A stretch of DNA of 64,000 nucleotides. Origin: an uncultured Candidatus Melainabacteria bacterium (lineage in GTDB: Bacteria > Cyanobacteriota > Vampirovibrionia > Gastranaerophilales > Gastranaerophilaceae). The stretch is from assembly GCA_934754515.1 (NCBI GenBank), contig CAKVIG010000005.1:62001-126000 (forward strand), read 5' to 3'. Every line of letters begins with the position of its first letter. Within the stretch, counting starts at the first letter, position 1. Below the pieces are notes generated by a model. That model did not search any database. It saw only the letters and a program-made list of their open reading frames with translations, and was not told the DNA's origin. Both the position numbers and the translations under genes were made by a program. Below, piece by piece: positions 43,588 to 52,432 of the stretch.

Positions 43588-44451
43588 TTACTTGCCTAAT
43601 TGACTCATAACTTCATCAGCAAAGTTATCATTTCTTTTTTCAAGACCTTCGCCCAGAACAAATCTATCAAACTTAACAATGTTGAATTTACCAGAAATCA
43701 ATTGTTCAATTGTTTGTTCAGGGTTCTTAACAAACGGTTGTTCAACCAAGCATCTGTGAGCCATCAATTTGTTAACTCTGCCTTCAACAATCTTAGCTCT
43801 GATTTGCTCAGGTTTCTTAGCCAAGTCTTCTTTGCCCATTTCAATTCTTGTTTCTTCTTCAATTACGTGAGCAGGAATGTCTTTTCTAGAAATGAATTCA
43901 GGAGCTGAAGATGCGATATGTAAGCAAACATCTTTAGCCAAAACTTCATCTTTAGCATCTGTGTTAAGAAGAACACCGATTTTACCGTTGTGGATGTAAG
44001 TTGCAACGTTGCCTTCGTATCTAACGAATCTTCTAACTGTGATTTTTTCACCGATTGAAGCGATTTTTTCTTTAATAACGTCAGCGATTGGTTTGTTGCA
44101 TTTAGGGCAAACAGAAGCCAATAAAGCATCAACGTCAGCAGGGTTAGTTTCTGCAACCATTTGAGCTAAACCGTTTGTCAATTCGATGAATTCAGCGTTT
44201 TTAGCAACGAAGTCTGTTTCACAGTTAACTTCAATCATAGCACCTGCTGTTTCATTAACGAAAGAACCGATTCTACCTTCAGCAGCAATTCTACCCATTT
44301 TCTTATCAGCAGAAGCCATACCTTTTTGGCGAAGTACTTCCATTGCTTTTTCCATATCACCGTCAACTTCTACCAATGCTTTTTTAGCATCCATCATGCC
44401 GGCACCGGTTTTATCACGAAGTTCTTTTACCATTGTAGCTGTAATATTCAT
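43588..44451 (-). CDS. tsf: elongation factor Ts
   Basis: GDP-release factor for EF-Tu, 287 residues. The UBA-like N-terminus (VKELRDKTGAGMMDAKKAL) and TDFVAKN are diagnostic, and the core is of usual length. CPKCNKPIADVI near residue 113 adds a CxxC not present in E. coli EF-Ts as I recall. GGAGAA lies shortly before the ATG. It follows rpsB on the same strand with a 202-nt repeat-containing gap. Confidence 0.96.
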   Translation of the reverse strand: MNITATMVKELRDKTGAGMMDAKKALVEVDGDMEKAMEVLRQKGMASADKKMGRIAAEGRIGSFVNETAGAMIEVNCETDFVAKNAEFIELTNGLAQMVAETNPADVDALLASVCPKCNKPIADVIKEKIASIGEKITVRRFVRYEGNVATYIHNGKIGVLLNTDAKDEVLAKDVCLHIASSAPEFISRKDIPAHVIEEETRIEMGKEDLAKKPEQIRAKIVEGRVNKLMAHRCLVEQPFVKNPEQTIEQLISGKFNIVKFDRFVLGEGLEKRNDNFADEVMSQLGK

Positions 44452-44473
44452 GTTAATTTTCTCCTTATCTTAT

Positions 44474-44510
44474 TGAGTTGAACAGTTGAATAGTTGAACG
44501 GTTGAATAGT
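44474..44510. repeat. GTTGAAYR tandem octamer
   Basis: Four consecutive 8-nt units (GTTGAACA, GTTGAATA, GTTGAACG, GTTGAATA) just upstream of the tsf ribosome binding site. A related inverse tract, CTTTCAACTCTTCAACC, is at 44617-44642. The rest of the rpsB-tsf gap is AT-rich without further structure. Confidence 0.6.
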
Positions 44511-44653
44511 ACATATTATTCGCTATCGCTCATTTTATCTGTTCTATAAATTTAAAAAGGTTAAAAAGTTTATAAGTTCTTACTGTTACTAATATGAACT
44601 AAGTAAATAAAATGAACCTTTCAACTCTTCAACCTTTCAACTTAAAGTCTTAA

Positions 44654-45418
44654 TTAAACGTTTGCAGTTTCTTCAACACCGGCATCAGCAGCTGTAACTG
44701 CTTCTACTTTGCCTTTAGAATTTGCATTGTTTTCTCTTAATTGTTTACCTTCCAAAACAGCATCTGCCAATTTAGAAGTAATCAATTTGATTGAACGGAT
44801 TGCATCATCGTTACCAGGGATGATGTAGTTGATTCCATCCGGATTAGCATTTGTATCAGCCAAGCAAATAACAGGGATGTTTAATTTGTTAGCTTCTGCA
44901 ATAGCGATATCTTCTTTAGCTTGGTCTACAACGAAGATAATATCAGGTAAACCGCGCATTTCTTTAATACCGCCCAAAGTTTTGCTCAATTTAGCTAATT
45001 GTCTGTTCAATTGAGCTTGTTCTTTTTTAGGTAATTTTTCAGCATGACCTGAAGCGATGAAGTCTTCAAGTTCTCTTAATTTGTTAACTCTGCCTCTGAT
45101 AGTTTCAAAGTTTGTTAACATACCGCCTAACCATCTTCTGTTAATGAAGTATGCGCCAGAACGTTTTGCTTCCTCTGCAACTACTTCTGCAGCTTGTTTT
45201 TTAGTACCAACAAAAAGAACATTTCTTCCTTTTGCAGCATAATCTCTAACTGCATCATAAGCAGCGTCTAACAATGTAGTAGTTTTTCTTAAATCAAGAA
45301 TATAGATACCGTTTCTTGCACCATAAATATATGGTTTCATTTTTGGGTTCCAGTGTTGTGTTTGGTGTCCGAAGTGAACGCCTGCTTCTAATAATTCAAT
45401 AAGTGATGCTACTGACAT
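44654..45418 (-). CDS. rpsB: 30S ribosomal protein S2
   Basis: Ribosomal protein S2, 254 residues. Signatures: AGVHFGHQTQHWNPKMKPYI at the N-terminus and VICLADTNANPDGINYIIPGNDDA before the C-terminal tail. GGAG about 9 nt before the ATG. It is followed by tsf in the usual rpsB-tsf order. A long, structured-looking leader lies upstream. Confidence 0.97.
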   Translation of the reverse strand: MSVASLIELLEAGVHFGHQTQHWNPKMKPYIYGARNGIYILDLRKTTTLLDAAYDAVRDYAAKGRNVLFVGTKKQAAEVVAEEAKRSGAYFINRRWLGGMLTNFETIRGRVNKLRELEDFIASGHAEKLPKKEQAQLNRQLAKLSKTLGGIKEMRGLPDIIFVVDQAKEDIAIAEANKLNIPVICLADTNANPDGINYIIPGNDDAIRSIKLITSKLADAVLEGKQLRENNANSKGKVEAVTAADAGVEETANV

Positions 45419-45565
45419 CTTGTGTCTCCTTTTTTCTAACTTGTTTTACTACGGGCTAAACCGCTCCATCTGTCGGAAAGGATTAGTGTAGTCAGACACT
45501 GCACTATCTTTCTTAGGACTAGGGCGAAACCTATCGACCGGTGTAACCACCAAAATCATATTATA
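45419..45565 (-). promoter_or_regulatory. rpsB leader, candidate structured RNA
   Basis: On the minus strand a TATAAT (about 45563) starts a leader of roughly 140 nt that is clearly richer in G and C than its surroundings. It contains several short self-complementary words, for example TAGG-TTTCGC-CCTA. Leaders of rpsB bind S2 for feedback control in other bacteria; this one does not match a motif I know. Autoregulation is inference. Confidence 0.5.
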
Positions 45566-45636
45566 AACATGTTTTTCTAGCAAGCATAAACGTTACAAAG
45601 TCGCAATTTTGTTAAGTTTATGTTTACTTTTAATTC

Positions 45637-45692
45637 TTGTAACAAAAGTTCACAGTAACGCAATTTTATATACTAAAAATACTTTATATATA
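45637..45692 (+). promoter_or_regulatory. shared promoter-like motif, copy 4, with TTGTAACAA box
   Basis: TTGTAACAA at 45637-45645, GCAATTTT at 45660-45667, 10 nt, AATACTTTATATATA at 45678-45692. The ATG at 45707 is only 14 nt downstream, limiting where the transcript can start. Confidence 0.7.
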
Positions 45693-45706
45693 TAACGAGG
45701 ATAACT

Positions 45707-47521
45707 ATGGGTATATTTAGTACAGTAAAAAACTTCATAAAAACAGAAGTTTTAGGTGTTACAGACGACACCCAAGTTAAACCTGCGCAAAAATCAACAA
45801 AATCTGCAAAGCCAAATGCGGTTGTTGAATGTAAAAATGTTGGCAAGAATGAAGATACCGTTGTTATAAACAACAAAAATAAAAAGCAAGCTACAAATAA
45901 AGCACAAAAACGTTCAGTCGGACAAATCAGAGAATCTATTAAACAAAAATGTCAAGCTAACAACATCAATTTTGCAGAGGTTTTAAAGAATATTCCACAA
46001 GTAGCAGGACTTACACGAGAAAAGTTTAATGCCCTTCCTGAAAATCTAAAAGAAGAAGTTATGTTGTTCTTGGAAAAAGAACTTGATAGAACAATTGCAT
46101 TACAAAAAAAACACGGTCATTCTGATAAAACAAATACTGCAGAAGTTGTTACTGAAAGTGCCAAAAATAAATATGAAGCTAAGAAAGCCGGTGTTAACGT
46201 AAATGCAGTGGAAGAAGAAGCCGGTGATGTTAACGCTGAGTTGGGCAAAGATTTCAGAAAATTAAGCAGAAAAGAAAAGCGTGCAAGATTTAAACAAATG
46301 ATAAAAGCTCGTAAAGAAGCATTTGAGCATCGTTTACAAGAAAGATTAGCTAAAATTTCGCCTAGATACAGAGCTAAAATGGAAGCAAAATTGCGTGCCG
46401 AACATGAATATGCAGAAAATGCACGTTTTAATGAAGTTCTAGCAACAAATGATTCCGACACTGCATTAGAAGCTGTTGTAATGCTTCCTGCTGAAAAAAT
46501 GGCAACTGGTATCAAAACTGTATTAAAGACGAGATGTGATAAAACAGAAAAGACAGCAACCGCCGATAAAGCAAAATTTGAATACACCGAAGGCTTGATG
46601 AAAGACTATTACGAAAGAGGTGAAAAACCTTCCGGTGAAGTCGTTCAAGAATATACTCAAACTGTCGTTGCCGCAAAATCAGCGCAAGCAGTTGTAGAAT
46701 ATCAAAATGATTATAAAGCAAAAAGAGATGCTTACGAATCAGGCGAAGAAACTCCGGCATATTTGGATAAAGATTTCTTCACATCTTCCGCTAAAGGTAT
46801 TGGTGAAGGTGCTTTAGAAAACACTAATATGACAAACGATGAAAAAGCACAATTTATTTCTGATTGGAATGATGATGCAAAAAAATATGATGATTATGAA
46901 ATTGTTACTAGAAATGTAAATGAACAGTTGGAAACAAAGAGTGAATATAAAGAAATTTCGGATAAAGTTAAGGTAATAAACGAAGAAAAAGCACAAACTA
47001 AAGTTAAAACAGCAAACAAAACCGTTGAAAATGAAGTTACTCAAAAGACTCCTGCTGAAGAAACTTACAAAGCACAAACAGTAACTCCTGAACCTGTTAT
47101 ACAAACAACTTCAAATATTAAAATTGATAACAACAGCAAACAGAAAACAGTAATCAACGAAAAGATAACAAAAATTTCAAATCCTGTTCCAAAACAAACT
47201 AACAATTCAATTTTAATAGCAAAAGAAATTAGAACAACAAGCATTGATGACGCTATCAAAAAATTCGGTCATTCAACCGTAATCGAAACCGTTCTTGATA
47301 ATCCTAATCTAAAACACATGCGTCCGCAACTGGCTACGATTATCAAAGGTTATGATTTGAATTCATTAAAAAAACTTGCTCAAAGCTGTTCTACAAGTTC
47401 ATTTGTGTATATCTGTTCTATTGTAAATAAAGAATTCGTTGAAGAATTAAAAGACGAACGCAAGGATTTGTGCTATTCTGCTAGAAAACAAGTAGAAAAC
47501 ATGGAAAAACAAAATGCTTAA
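45707..47521 (+). CDS. unknown large charged helical/coiled-coil protein
   Basis: A 604-residue protein I do not recognise. It has no signal peptide; the first 15 residues (MGIFSTVKNFIKTEV) form an amphipathic helix. Residues about 60-330 are highly charged and helical (KLSRKEKRARFKQMIKARKE, coiled-coil-like), 390-480 are E/K/T-rich low complexity, and the last 100 residues form a compact helical domain (TSIDDAIKKFGHSTVIETVL onward) with three Cys. It overlaps the next gene by 8 nt. The upstream motif links it to the genes at 1745, 3950 and 52865. Confidence 0.75.
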   Translation: MGIFSTVKNFIKTEVLGVTDDTQVKPAQKSTKSAKPNAVVECKNVGKNEDTVVINNKNKKQATNKAQKRSVGQIRESIKQKCQANNINFAEVLKNIPQVAGLTREKFNALPENLKEEVMLFLEKELDRTIALQKKHGHSDKTNTAEVVTESAKNKYEAKKAGVNVNAVEEEAGDVNAELGKDFRKLSRKEKRARFKQMIKARKEAFEHRLQERLAKISPRYRAKMEAKLRAEHEYAENARFNEVLATNDSDTALEAVVMLPAEKMATGIKTVLKTRCDKTEKTATADKAKFEYTEGLMKDYYERGEKPSGEVVQEYTQTVVAAKSAQAVVEYQNDYKAKRDAYESGEETPAYLDKDFFTSSAKGIGEGALENTNMTNDEKAQFISDWNDDAKKYDDYEIVTRNVNEQLETKSEYKEISDKVKVINEEKAQTKVKTANKTVENEVTQKTPAEETYKAQTVTPEPVIQTTSNIKIDNNSKQKTVINEKITKISNPVPKQTNNSILIAKEIRTTSIDDAIKKFGHSTVIETVLDNPNLKHMRPQLATIIKGYDLNSLKKLAQSCSTSSFVYICSIVNKEFVEELKDERKDLCYSARKQVENMEKQNA

Positions 47522-48203
47522 AAATATAATTTATTGGATTCTTTCTATTCAGGAAAAAATCCTAAAACATAGGCTTTCTAAAACATTGGGCGTTAAAAAC
47601 ACATCTAAAAGAAAACGCCATTATTCAAATGGCTGTACGCTTGATTTAAACACAATGGCTGATATTGAAAAACAACAGCTTGAAGATGAAATTAATTTAA
47701 TCTTGAAGAAATACAATTACGAACCGAAAGACATATTGAATTATGTAGAGAATCAAGGTACAAAAGTTTATTTTATTGATAACGCTTCAAAATTGCTTAA
47801 TCCGGTTGGAGAAAATGAAGGCTTTATTTATCCGGCATCAGGAAGCCTTGCATTGTACCTTTCACTTGCAATTCAAAAACAGCCAAGACTAAAAACAGGC
47901 GAGATGTTTGTTTTATCAAAAGGCGAAATTAACAAATACTATTTTCTCTATCATTTCTATAATTGGTTTGCGTATAAACACGGAATAGCAGGGTTAGACG
48001 CGGATTCTCAAAAGTTATTAAAAAAATACTTATATGGAGAAAATGATACTAAAGAACTTCAGCTTTCTGATATTTATAAGCTGAAAGATGCAATCAAACA
48101 AGATAAAGCGTCCATTGAGTTTGTTATAAGGCTTTGTAGAAACTATGACGGAGCAAAACAAGCTTTAGATAAAATGAAAAGTGACGGCAGTGCAAATTTA
48201 TAG
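47514..48203 (+). CDS. unknown protein coupled to the preceding gene
   Basis: A 229-residue protein I do not recognise. The basic N-terminus (IIYWILSIQEKILKHRLSK) may touch the membrane. The middle has KVYFIDNASKLLNPVGENEGFI, then GSLALYLSLAIQKQPRLKTGE and an aromatic helix (YYFLYHFYNWFAYKHG). The ATG lies inside the end of the 45707 gene, so the pair is co-translated. The two proteins probably act together. Confidence 0.7.
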   Translation: MLKNIIYWILSIQEKILKHRLSKTLGVKNTSKRKRHYSNGCTLDLNTMADIEKQQLEDEINLILKKYNYEPKDILNYVENQGTKVYFIDNASKLLNPVGENEGFIYPASGSLALYLSLAIQKQPRLKTGEMFVLSKGEINKYYFLYHFYNWFAYKHGIAGLDADSQKLLKKYLYGENDTKELQLSDIYKLKDAIKQDKASIEFVIRLCRNYDGAKQALDKMKSDGSANL

Positions 48204-48302
48204 TTAGAACTTCTTTTTATTTCCACTTGAAAAAAATGTAAATTTTTTGTAATATATTCTTATATAAATATATTTATTATTAAGAAGAGGAAAAATTTAG
48301 AG

Positions 48303-50792
48303 ATGTTCGAACGTTTTACTGAAAAAGCGATTAAAGTCATTATGCTTGCTCAAGAAGAAGCAAGACGACTTGGTCATAATTTTGTCGGTACAGAGCAGAT
48401 TTTGCTTGGTTTAATCGGCGAAGGAACAGGTATTGCAGCTAAAACTCTTAAATCAATGGGTGTAAATCTTAAAGATGCAAGAGTTGAAGTTGAAAAGATT
48501 ATCGGCAGAGGCTCAGGCTTCGTTGCCGTAGAAATCCCATTCACTCCGAGAGCAAAAAGAGTTTTAGAGCTTTCTTGGGATGAAGCAAGACAACTTGGTC
48601 ACAACTACATCGGCACAGAACACTTGCTTTTAGGCTTAATCCGTGAAGGAGAAGGCGTTGCTGCCAGAGTTTTGGAAAACCTTGGTGTTGATTTGAACAA
48701 AGTTCGCAGCAATGTTGTAAAAATGCTTGGGGATTCTAAACCACAAACAGCTTCAGCGGGCGTTGGCAGTTCATCTTCAAGCTCACAAGCAAGCAAAGTT
48801 AAAACTCCAAGCCTTGACGAGTTTGGTACTGATTTAACACAAGCAGCGGCAGAACTTAGACTTGACCCTGTTGTTGGTAGAGAAAAAGAAATCGAACGTG
48901 TTATACAAATTCTTGCAAGAAGAACAAAAAACAACCCTGTTTTACTTGGTGAACCCGGTGTTGGTAAAACGGCTGTTGCAGAAGGTCTTGCAATCAGAAT
49001 CGTGAATAGCGAAGTTCCTGATATTTTGGAAAACAAAAAAATCATTCAACTTGATATGGGCTTGTTGATTGCAGGTACAAAATACAGAGGTGAATTTGAA
49101 GAACGTCTTAAAAAAATTATGGACGAAATCAGACAAGCCGGAAATGTTATTCTTGTAATTGATGAAATGCACACCTTAATCGGTGCCGGTGCGGCAGAAG
49201 GTGCAATTGATGCGGCAAACATCCTTAAGCCGGCACTTTCAAGAGGCGAAATTCAAGTAATCGGTGCTACAACTTCTGATGAATACAGAAAGTACATCGA
49301 AAAAGATTCAGCTTTGGAAAGAAGATTCCAGCCTGTAATCATTGACGAACCTTCTATTGATGAAACAATAGAAATTATTCGTGGTTTGAAACCAAAATAC
49401 GAAGAACACCACAACTTGAACATTTCAGATGAAGCAATCGTTGCTGCTACAAAGCTTTCAAGCAAATACATCAACGATAGATTTTTACCTGACAAAGCTA
49501 TTGACGTAATCGACGAAGCAAGCTCAAAAGTTAGATTGAAGGTTTGCACTCTTTCACCTGAAGGTAAAGAACTTGATAAAGAATTGAAAGAAATTATCAA
49601 AGAAAAAGAAGATGCAATCAGAAACCAAGAATTCGAAAAAGCTTCAGCTTTGAGAGATGATGAGGCTAATATGAAAGATAGAATCAGAGAAGTTTCTGAA
49701 GAATGGCGTCGTCAAAATGATGCAAACAAACCGACTGTAACTGAAGAAGATGTTGCAGAAGTTATTGCAACAATGACAGGCGTTCCTGTAACAAAACTTA
49801 CAGAAGGCGAGTCAGAAAGATTGCTTAAGCTTGAAGATACACTTCACGCAAGAGTTATCGGACAAAGCGACGCTGTAACAGCTATTTCTAAAGCAATCAG
49901 ACGTGCAAGAGTTGGTTTAAAATCACCAAACAGACCAATTGGTAGCTTTATTTTCTGCGGTCCTACAGGTGTTGGTAAAACAGAACTTGCAAAAGCTTTA
50001 GCAGAAGCTATTTTTGGTAGCGAAGACAATATGATAAGAGTAGATATGTCAGAATTTATGGAAAAACATTCTACTGCAAAACTTATCGGTTCTCCTCCGG
50101 GATACGTTGGTTATGATGATGGCGGACACTTGTCTGAGCTTGTTAGAAAGAAACCTTACTCAGTTATTCTTTTTGATGAAATTGAAAAAGCTCACCCGGA
50201 TGTATTCAACATCATGTTACAAATTCTTGATGACGGACGTTTAACCGATGCAAAAGGTCGTCACATCAACTTCAAGAATACTGTAATCATTATGACATCT
50301 AACGTTGGTGCAAGTATGATTACAACTCAAGGCAAACTTGGTTTCTCAACAGCAGAAGACGTTAAGAAGGATAAATACGAAAAACTTAAAGATACAGTTA
50401 ACGAAGAACTTAAGAAGGCATTCAGACCTGAATTCTTGAACCGTATTGATGATATTATCGTATTCTCACACTTGAGCAAGGAAGAAATTCGTCAAATCGT
50501 TGACTTGATGATGAAAGATTTATTCAAACGTCTTTCTGAACGCGATTTGTCAATCGAAGTTACTGACGAAGTTAAAGATTACCTTGCAAAAGACGGTTAT
50601 AATGAAGCTTATGGTGCAAGACCTTTGAGAAGATTGATTCAAAAGAAAATTGAGGATCAACTTGCAGAAGAAATCTTAACAAACGCTTATCAACCAGGCG
50701 ATACAATTCTTCTTAAATTGGTTGACGATAAAATCGTTTTCGAAAGAAAAGAAGGTGCTAACGCTGAACAAGCAGTAGCTCAAGAAAGCTAG
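48303..50792 (+). CDS. clpC: ClpC ATP-dependent unfoldase
   Basis: AAA+ unfoldase feeding ClpP, 829 residues. Order: two Clp-N repeats (residues 1-145), first AAA domain with GEPGVGKTAVAEGLA, a UVR-type middle segment (ALRDDEANMKDRIREV), second AAA domain with GPTGVGKTELAKALAE and VDMSEFMEKHS, then the C-terminal D2-small domain (GARPLRRLIQKKIED). The UVR segment distinguishes ClpC from ClpB. GAAGAGGAAA precedes the ATG. No ctsR or mcsAB is adjacent and no CIRCE element was found. Confidence 0.96.
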   Translation: MFERFTEKAIKVIMLAQEEARRLGHNFVGTEQILLGLIGEGTGIAAKTLKSMGVNLKDARVEVEKIIGRGSGFVAVEIPFTPRAKRVLELSWDEARQLGHNYIGTEHLLLGLIREGEGVAARVLENLGVDLNKVRSNVVKMLGDSKPQTASAGVGSSSSSSQASKVKTPSLDEFGTDLTQAAAELRLDPVVGREKEIERVIQILARRTKNNPVLLGEPGVGKTAVAEGLAIRIVNSEVPDILENKKIIQLDMGLLIAGTKYRGEFEERLKKIMDEIRQAGNVILVIDEMHTLIGAGAAEGAIDAANILKPALSRGEIQVIGATTSDEYRKYIEKDSALERRFQPVIIDEPSIDETIEIIRGLKPKYEEHHNLNISDEAIVAATKLSSKYINDRFLPDKAIDVIDEASSKVRLKVCTLSPEGKELDKELKEIIKEKEDAIRNQEFEKASALRDDEANMKDRIREVSEEWRRQNDANKPTVTEEDVAEVIATMTGVPVTKLTEGESERLLKLEDTLHARVIGQSDAVTAISKAIRRARVGLKSPNRPIGSFIFCGPTGVGKTELAKALAEAIFGSEDNMIRVDMSEFMEKHSTAKLIGSPPGYVGYDDGGHLSELVRKKPYSVILFDEIEKAHPDVFNIMLQILDDGRLTDAKGRHINFKNTVIIMTSNVGASMITTQGKLGFSTAEDVKKDKYEKLKDTVNEELKKAFRPEFLNRIDDIIVFSHLSKEEIRQIVDLMMKDLFKRLSERDLSIEVTDEVKDYLAKDGYNEAYGARPLRRLIQKKIEDQLAEEILTNAYQPGDTILLKLVDDKIVFERKEGANAEQAVAQES

Positions 50793-50809
50793 GTTCTTGA
50801 AAAAATAAT

Positions 50810-50833
50810 GTAGGTTGGGCTTTCAGCCCAACA
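50810..50833 (+). repeat. REP-like palindrome (GTAGG + TTGGGC stem)
   Basis: Same 24-nt sequence and orientation as 31076-31099. It lies between the clpC stop codon and the shared terminator. Confidence 0.65.
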
Positions 50834-50841
50834 GCAAAAAC

Positions 50842-50880
50842 AAAAAAGTGGAAAATTATTTTTGATTTTCCACTTTTTTT
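50842..50880. terminator. bidirectional intrinsic terminator of clpC and rqcH
   Basis: Stem AAAAAAGTGGAAAAT/ATTTTCCACTTTTTT with an 8-nt loop. It overlaps the rqcH stop codon and ends both convergent genes. Confidence 0.88.
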
Positions 50881-52432
50881 ATACCAAAACTTCTTTTTCG
50901 TTTTTATAAGTTACATAACCAAGAGGTGCTGCCGGCGGTTTTCTCAAATTTTTTGCTCGAGTATAAATGACACCGACTTTAGACGGCTGAGTTGCAGAAG
51001 AGTATTCTCTTGCCAATTTACAGCACTCAAACATAGCAGCTTCATCAGGTTCCTTGTCTTTAACCTTTAAAAGTACATGTGAGCCTGCGCAAAGCCTTGT
51101 GTGAAACCAATAATCTTCGTCTTTTGCTAATTTTGAAACAATATAATCATTTTGGCGGTTATTTTTCCCTACATAAACATCAAATCCATTAATATCCAAT
51201 CGCAAAAGCTCTGATTTTTCTTGTTTTTTAGGTTTTATATCGTCCAATTTTAATTCTGATTTAATTTCATCAAAATCCTTAATCGTTTTTGCTGCATTTA
51301 TACTATAAATCAGATTTTCTAAATACTCTTTTTCGATATTCAAACCGTCCAACATTTCTGTTGATTTTTCTTTTGTGGTTTTAGCCTTTACATAAAGTTT
51401 AAAATAACGTTGAGCGTTTTCTTTCAAACTTTTAGTTTCGTCTAAATCTATTGTTATGTTTTGATTATTCACATAATCAAAAAGCTCAATTTGTTTCGAA
51501 TAATCGCACTTCAAATAAAGATTTGCTGTCAAAAGTTCGCCATAAAGTTTATATTTTTCTGTGTTATCACGTTTCTTCAAAAGCGCAGAAATTTTGTTAA
51601 TAGAATTTGTAACTTTTTTTAATTTCGGATTAACAACGGCATTCAAACGTGCTTTTTCGCTACTCACGTTCATTTCTTCCTGATACTTTGAATAATAGTT
51701 ATCAAGCATTGAATTTACAGAATCTTGAACAACTGAATTTGGCAAAAGCTCTTGAAATAATGTGTATCGATTGTCCAATATAGCAGGAGAAAATTCTTCT
51801 GAATTTAAATAATTGTTAATTTGTTCTTGAGATAAATTTTCAAATTGTTTGTTGAGTTCGTTTGAAAGGGAATAAGCCCCCACCCTCCCCGGTGGAGAGG
51901 GAGTCAAAGTTTTAGGCGGATAAATATATTTTAGACCTCCTTGCAACTCTCTGTAACGGCTTTTTTCGGCACCGATATTGTGCGCACAGCCGATTATAAC
52001 CAAGTTTTCTCTATCATAGAGAATCATATTGGAATGTTTTCCCATTAATTCAACGCAAAGGCAAAGTGAACGTTTTTGAGAAAACTCATCCATGATTTCA
52101 AAATGAAATTCAATAATACGTTCATTTTCCACAACCAAAGCATCAGAAATTCTGCATCCTTCCAAATATTTTCGAAGCAGCATGCAAAACATTGGCGGTT
52201 GTTTAGGAATTGAAATATTTCTGCGAATTTCATTCTCTGCTGACATAAAGCAAATGTGATAAATTTGCGGATTGATATTTATATATAGTTTTCGGCTTTC
52301 TGAATTGTTTCTCAAAGAAAAGACAAAATCTCTCCTTGTTGGCTGTTGAATTTTTTGCAGTCTTGCACCGATTATGAAATCAATATTTTCCTGAAAAAAT
52401 GCTTTTAGAGTCAGAAAATCAATGTTAATCAT
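50879..52432 (-). CDS. rqcH: RqcH / NFACT-family ribosome quality-control factor
   Basis: Adds C-terminal alanine tails on stalled 50S subunits (Rqc2/RqcH); also annotated as FbpA. It has 517 residues: NFACT-N (1-175), a helix-hairpin-helix and coiled-coil middle with LLKKRDNTEKYKLYGELLTANL, and the NFACT-R domain at the end (DYWFHTRLCAGSHVLLK). After YIYPPK, residues 175-190 read TLTPSPPGRVGAYSLS, encoded by a GC-rich palindromic stretch like the intergenic repeats. It appears to be an in-frame repeat insertion. Confidence 0.93.
   Translation of the reverse strand: MINIDFLTLKAFFQENIDFIIGARLQKIQQPTRRDFVFSLRNNSESRKLYININPQIYHICFMSAENEIRRNISIPKQPPMFCMLLRKYLEGCRISDALVVENERIIEFHFEIMDEFSQKRSLCLCVELMGKHSNMILYDRENLVIIGCAHNIGAEKSRYRELQGGLKYIYPPKTLTPSPPGRVGAYSLSNELNKQFENLSQEQINNYLNSEEFSPAILDNRYTLFQELLPNSVVQDSVNSMLDNYYSKYQEEMNVSSEKARLNAVVNPKLKKVTNSINKISALLKKRDNTEKYKLYGELLTANLYLKCDYSKQIELFDYVNNQNITIDLDETKSLKENAQRYFKLYVKAKTTKEKSTEMLDGLNIEKEYLENLIYSINAAKTIKDFDEIKSELKLDDIKPKKQEKSELLRLDINGFDVYVGKNNRQNDYIVSKLAKDEDYWFHTRLCAGSHVLLKVKDKEPDEAAMFECCKLAREYSSATQPSKVGVIYTRAKNLRKPPAAPLGYVTYKNEKEVLV
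51863..51910 (-). repeat. GC-rich repeat fragment inside rqcH
   Basis: A 48-nt block with CTCCCTCTCCACCGG and GGGGAGGGTGGGGGC, compositionally unlike the AT-rich gene around it. It is built from the same words (CCCTCTCC, GGGAGGGTG) as the intergenic MITE-like elements. Its length is a multiple of three and the frame stays open. Confidence 0.65.

Noticed and set aside
48230..48275. Sixth copy of the shared promoter motif upstream of clpC
   Set aside because: TAAATTTT, 10 nt, TTCTTATATAAATA resembles the motif but lacks the GC start and the AATACTTTATA core; too weak to count. The region at 56880-56935 was set aside for the same reason.
48200..48300. CIRCE or CtsR operator for clpC
   Set aside because: No TTAGCACTC-type inverted repeat or CtsR heptad repeat is seen in the upstream region.
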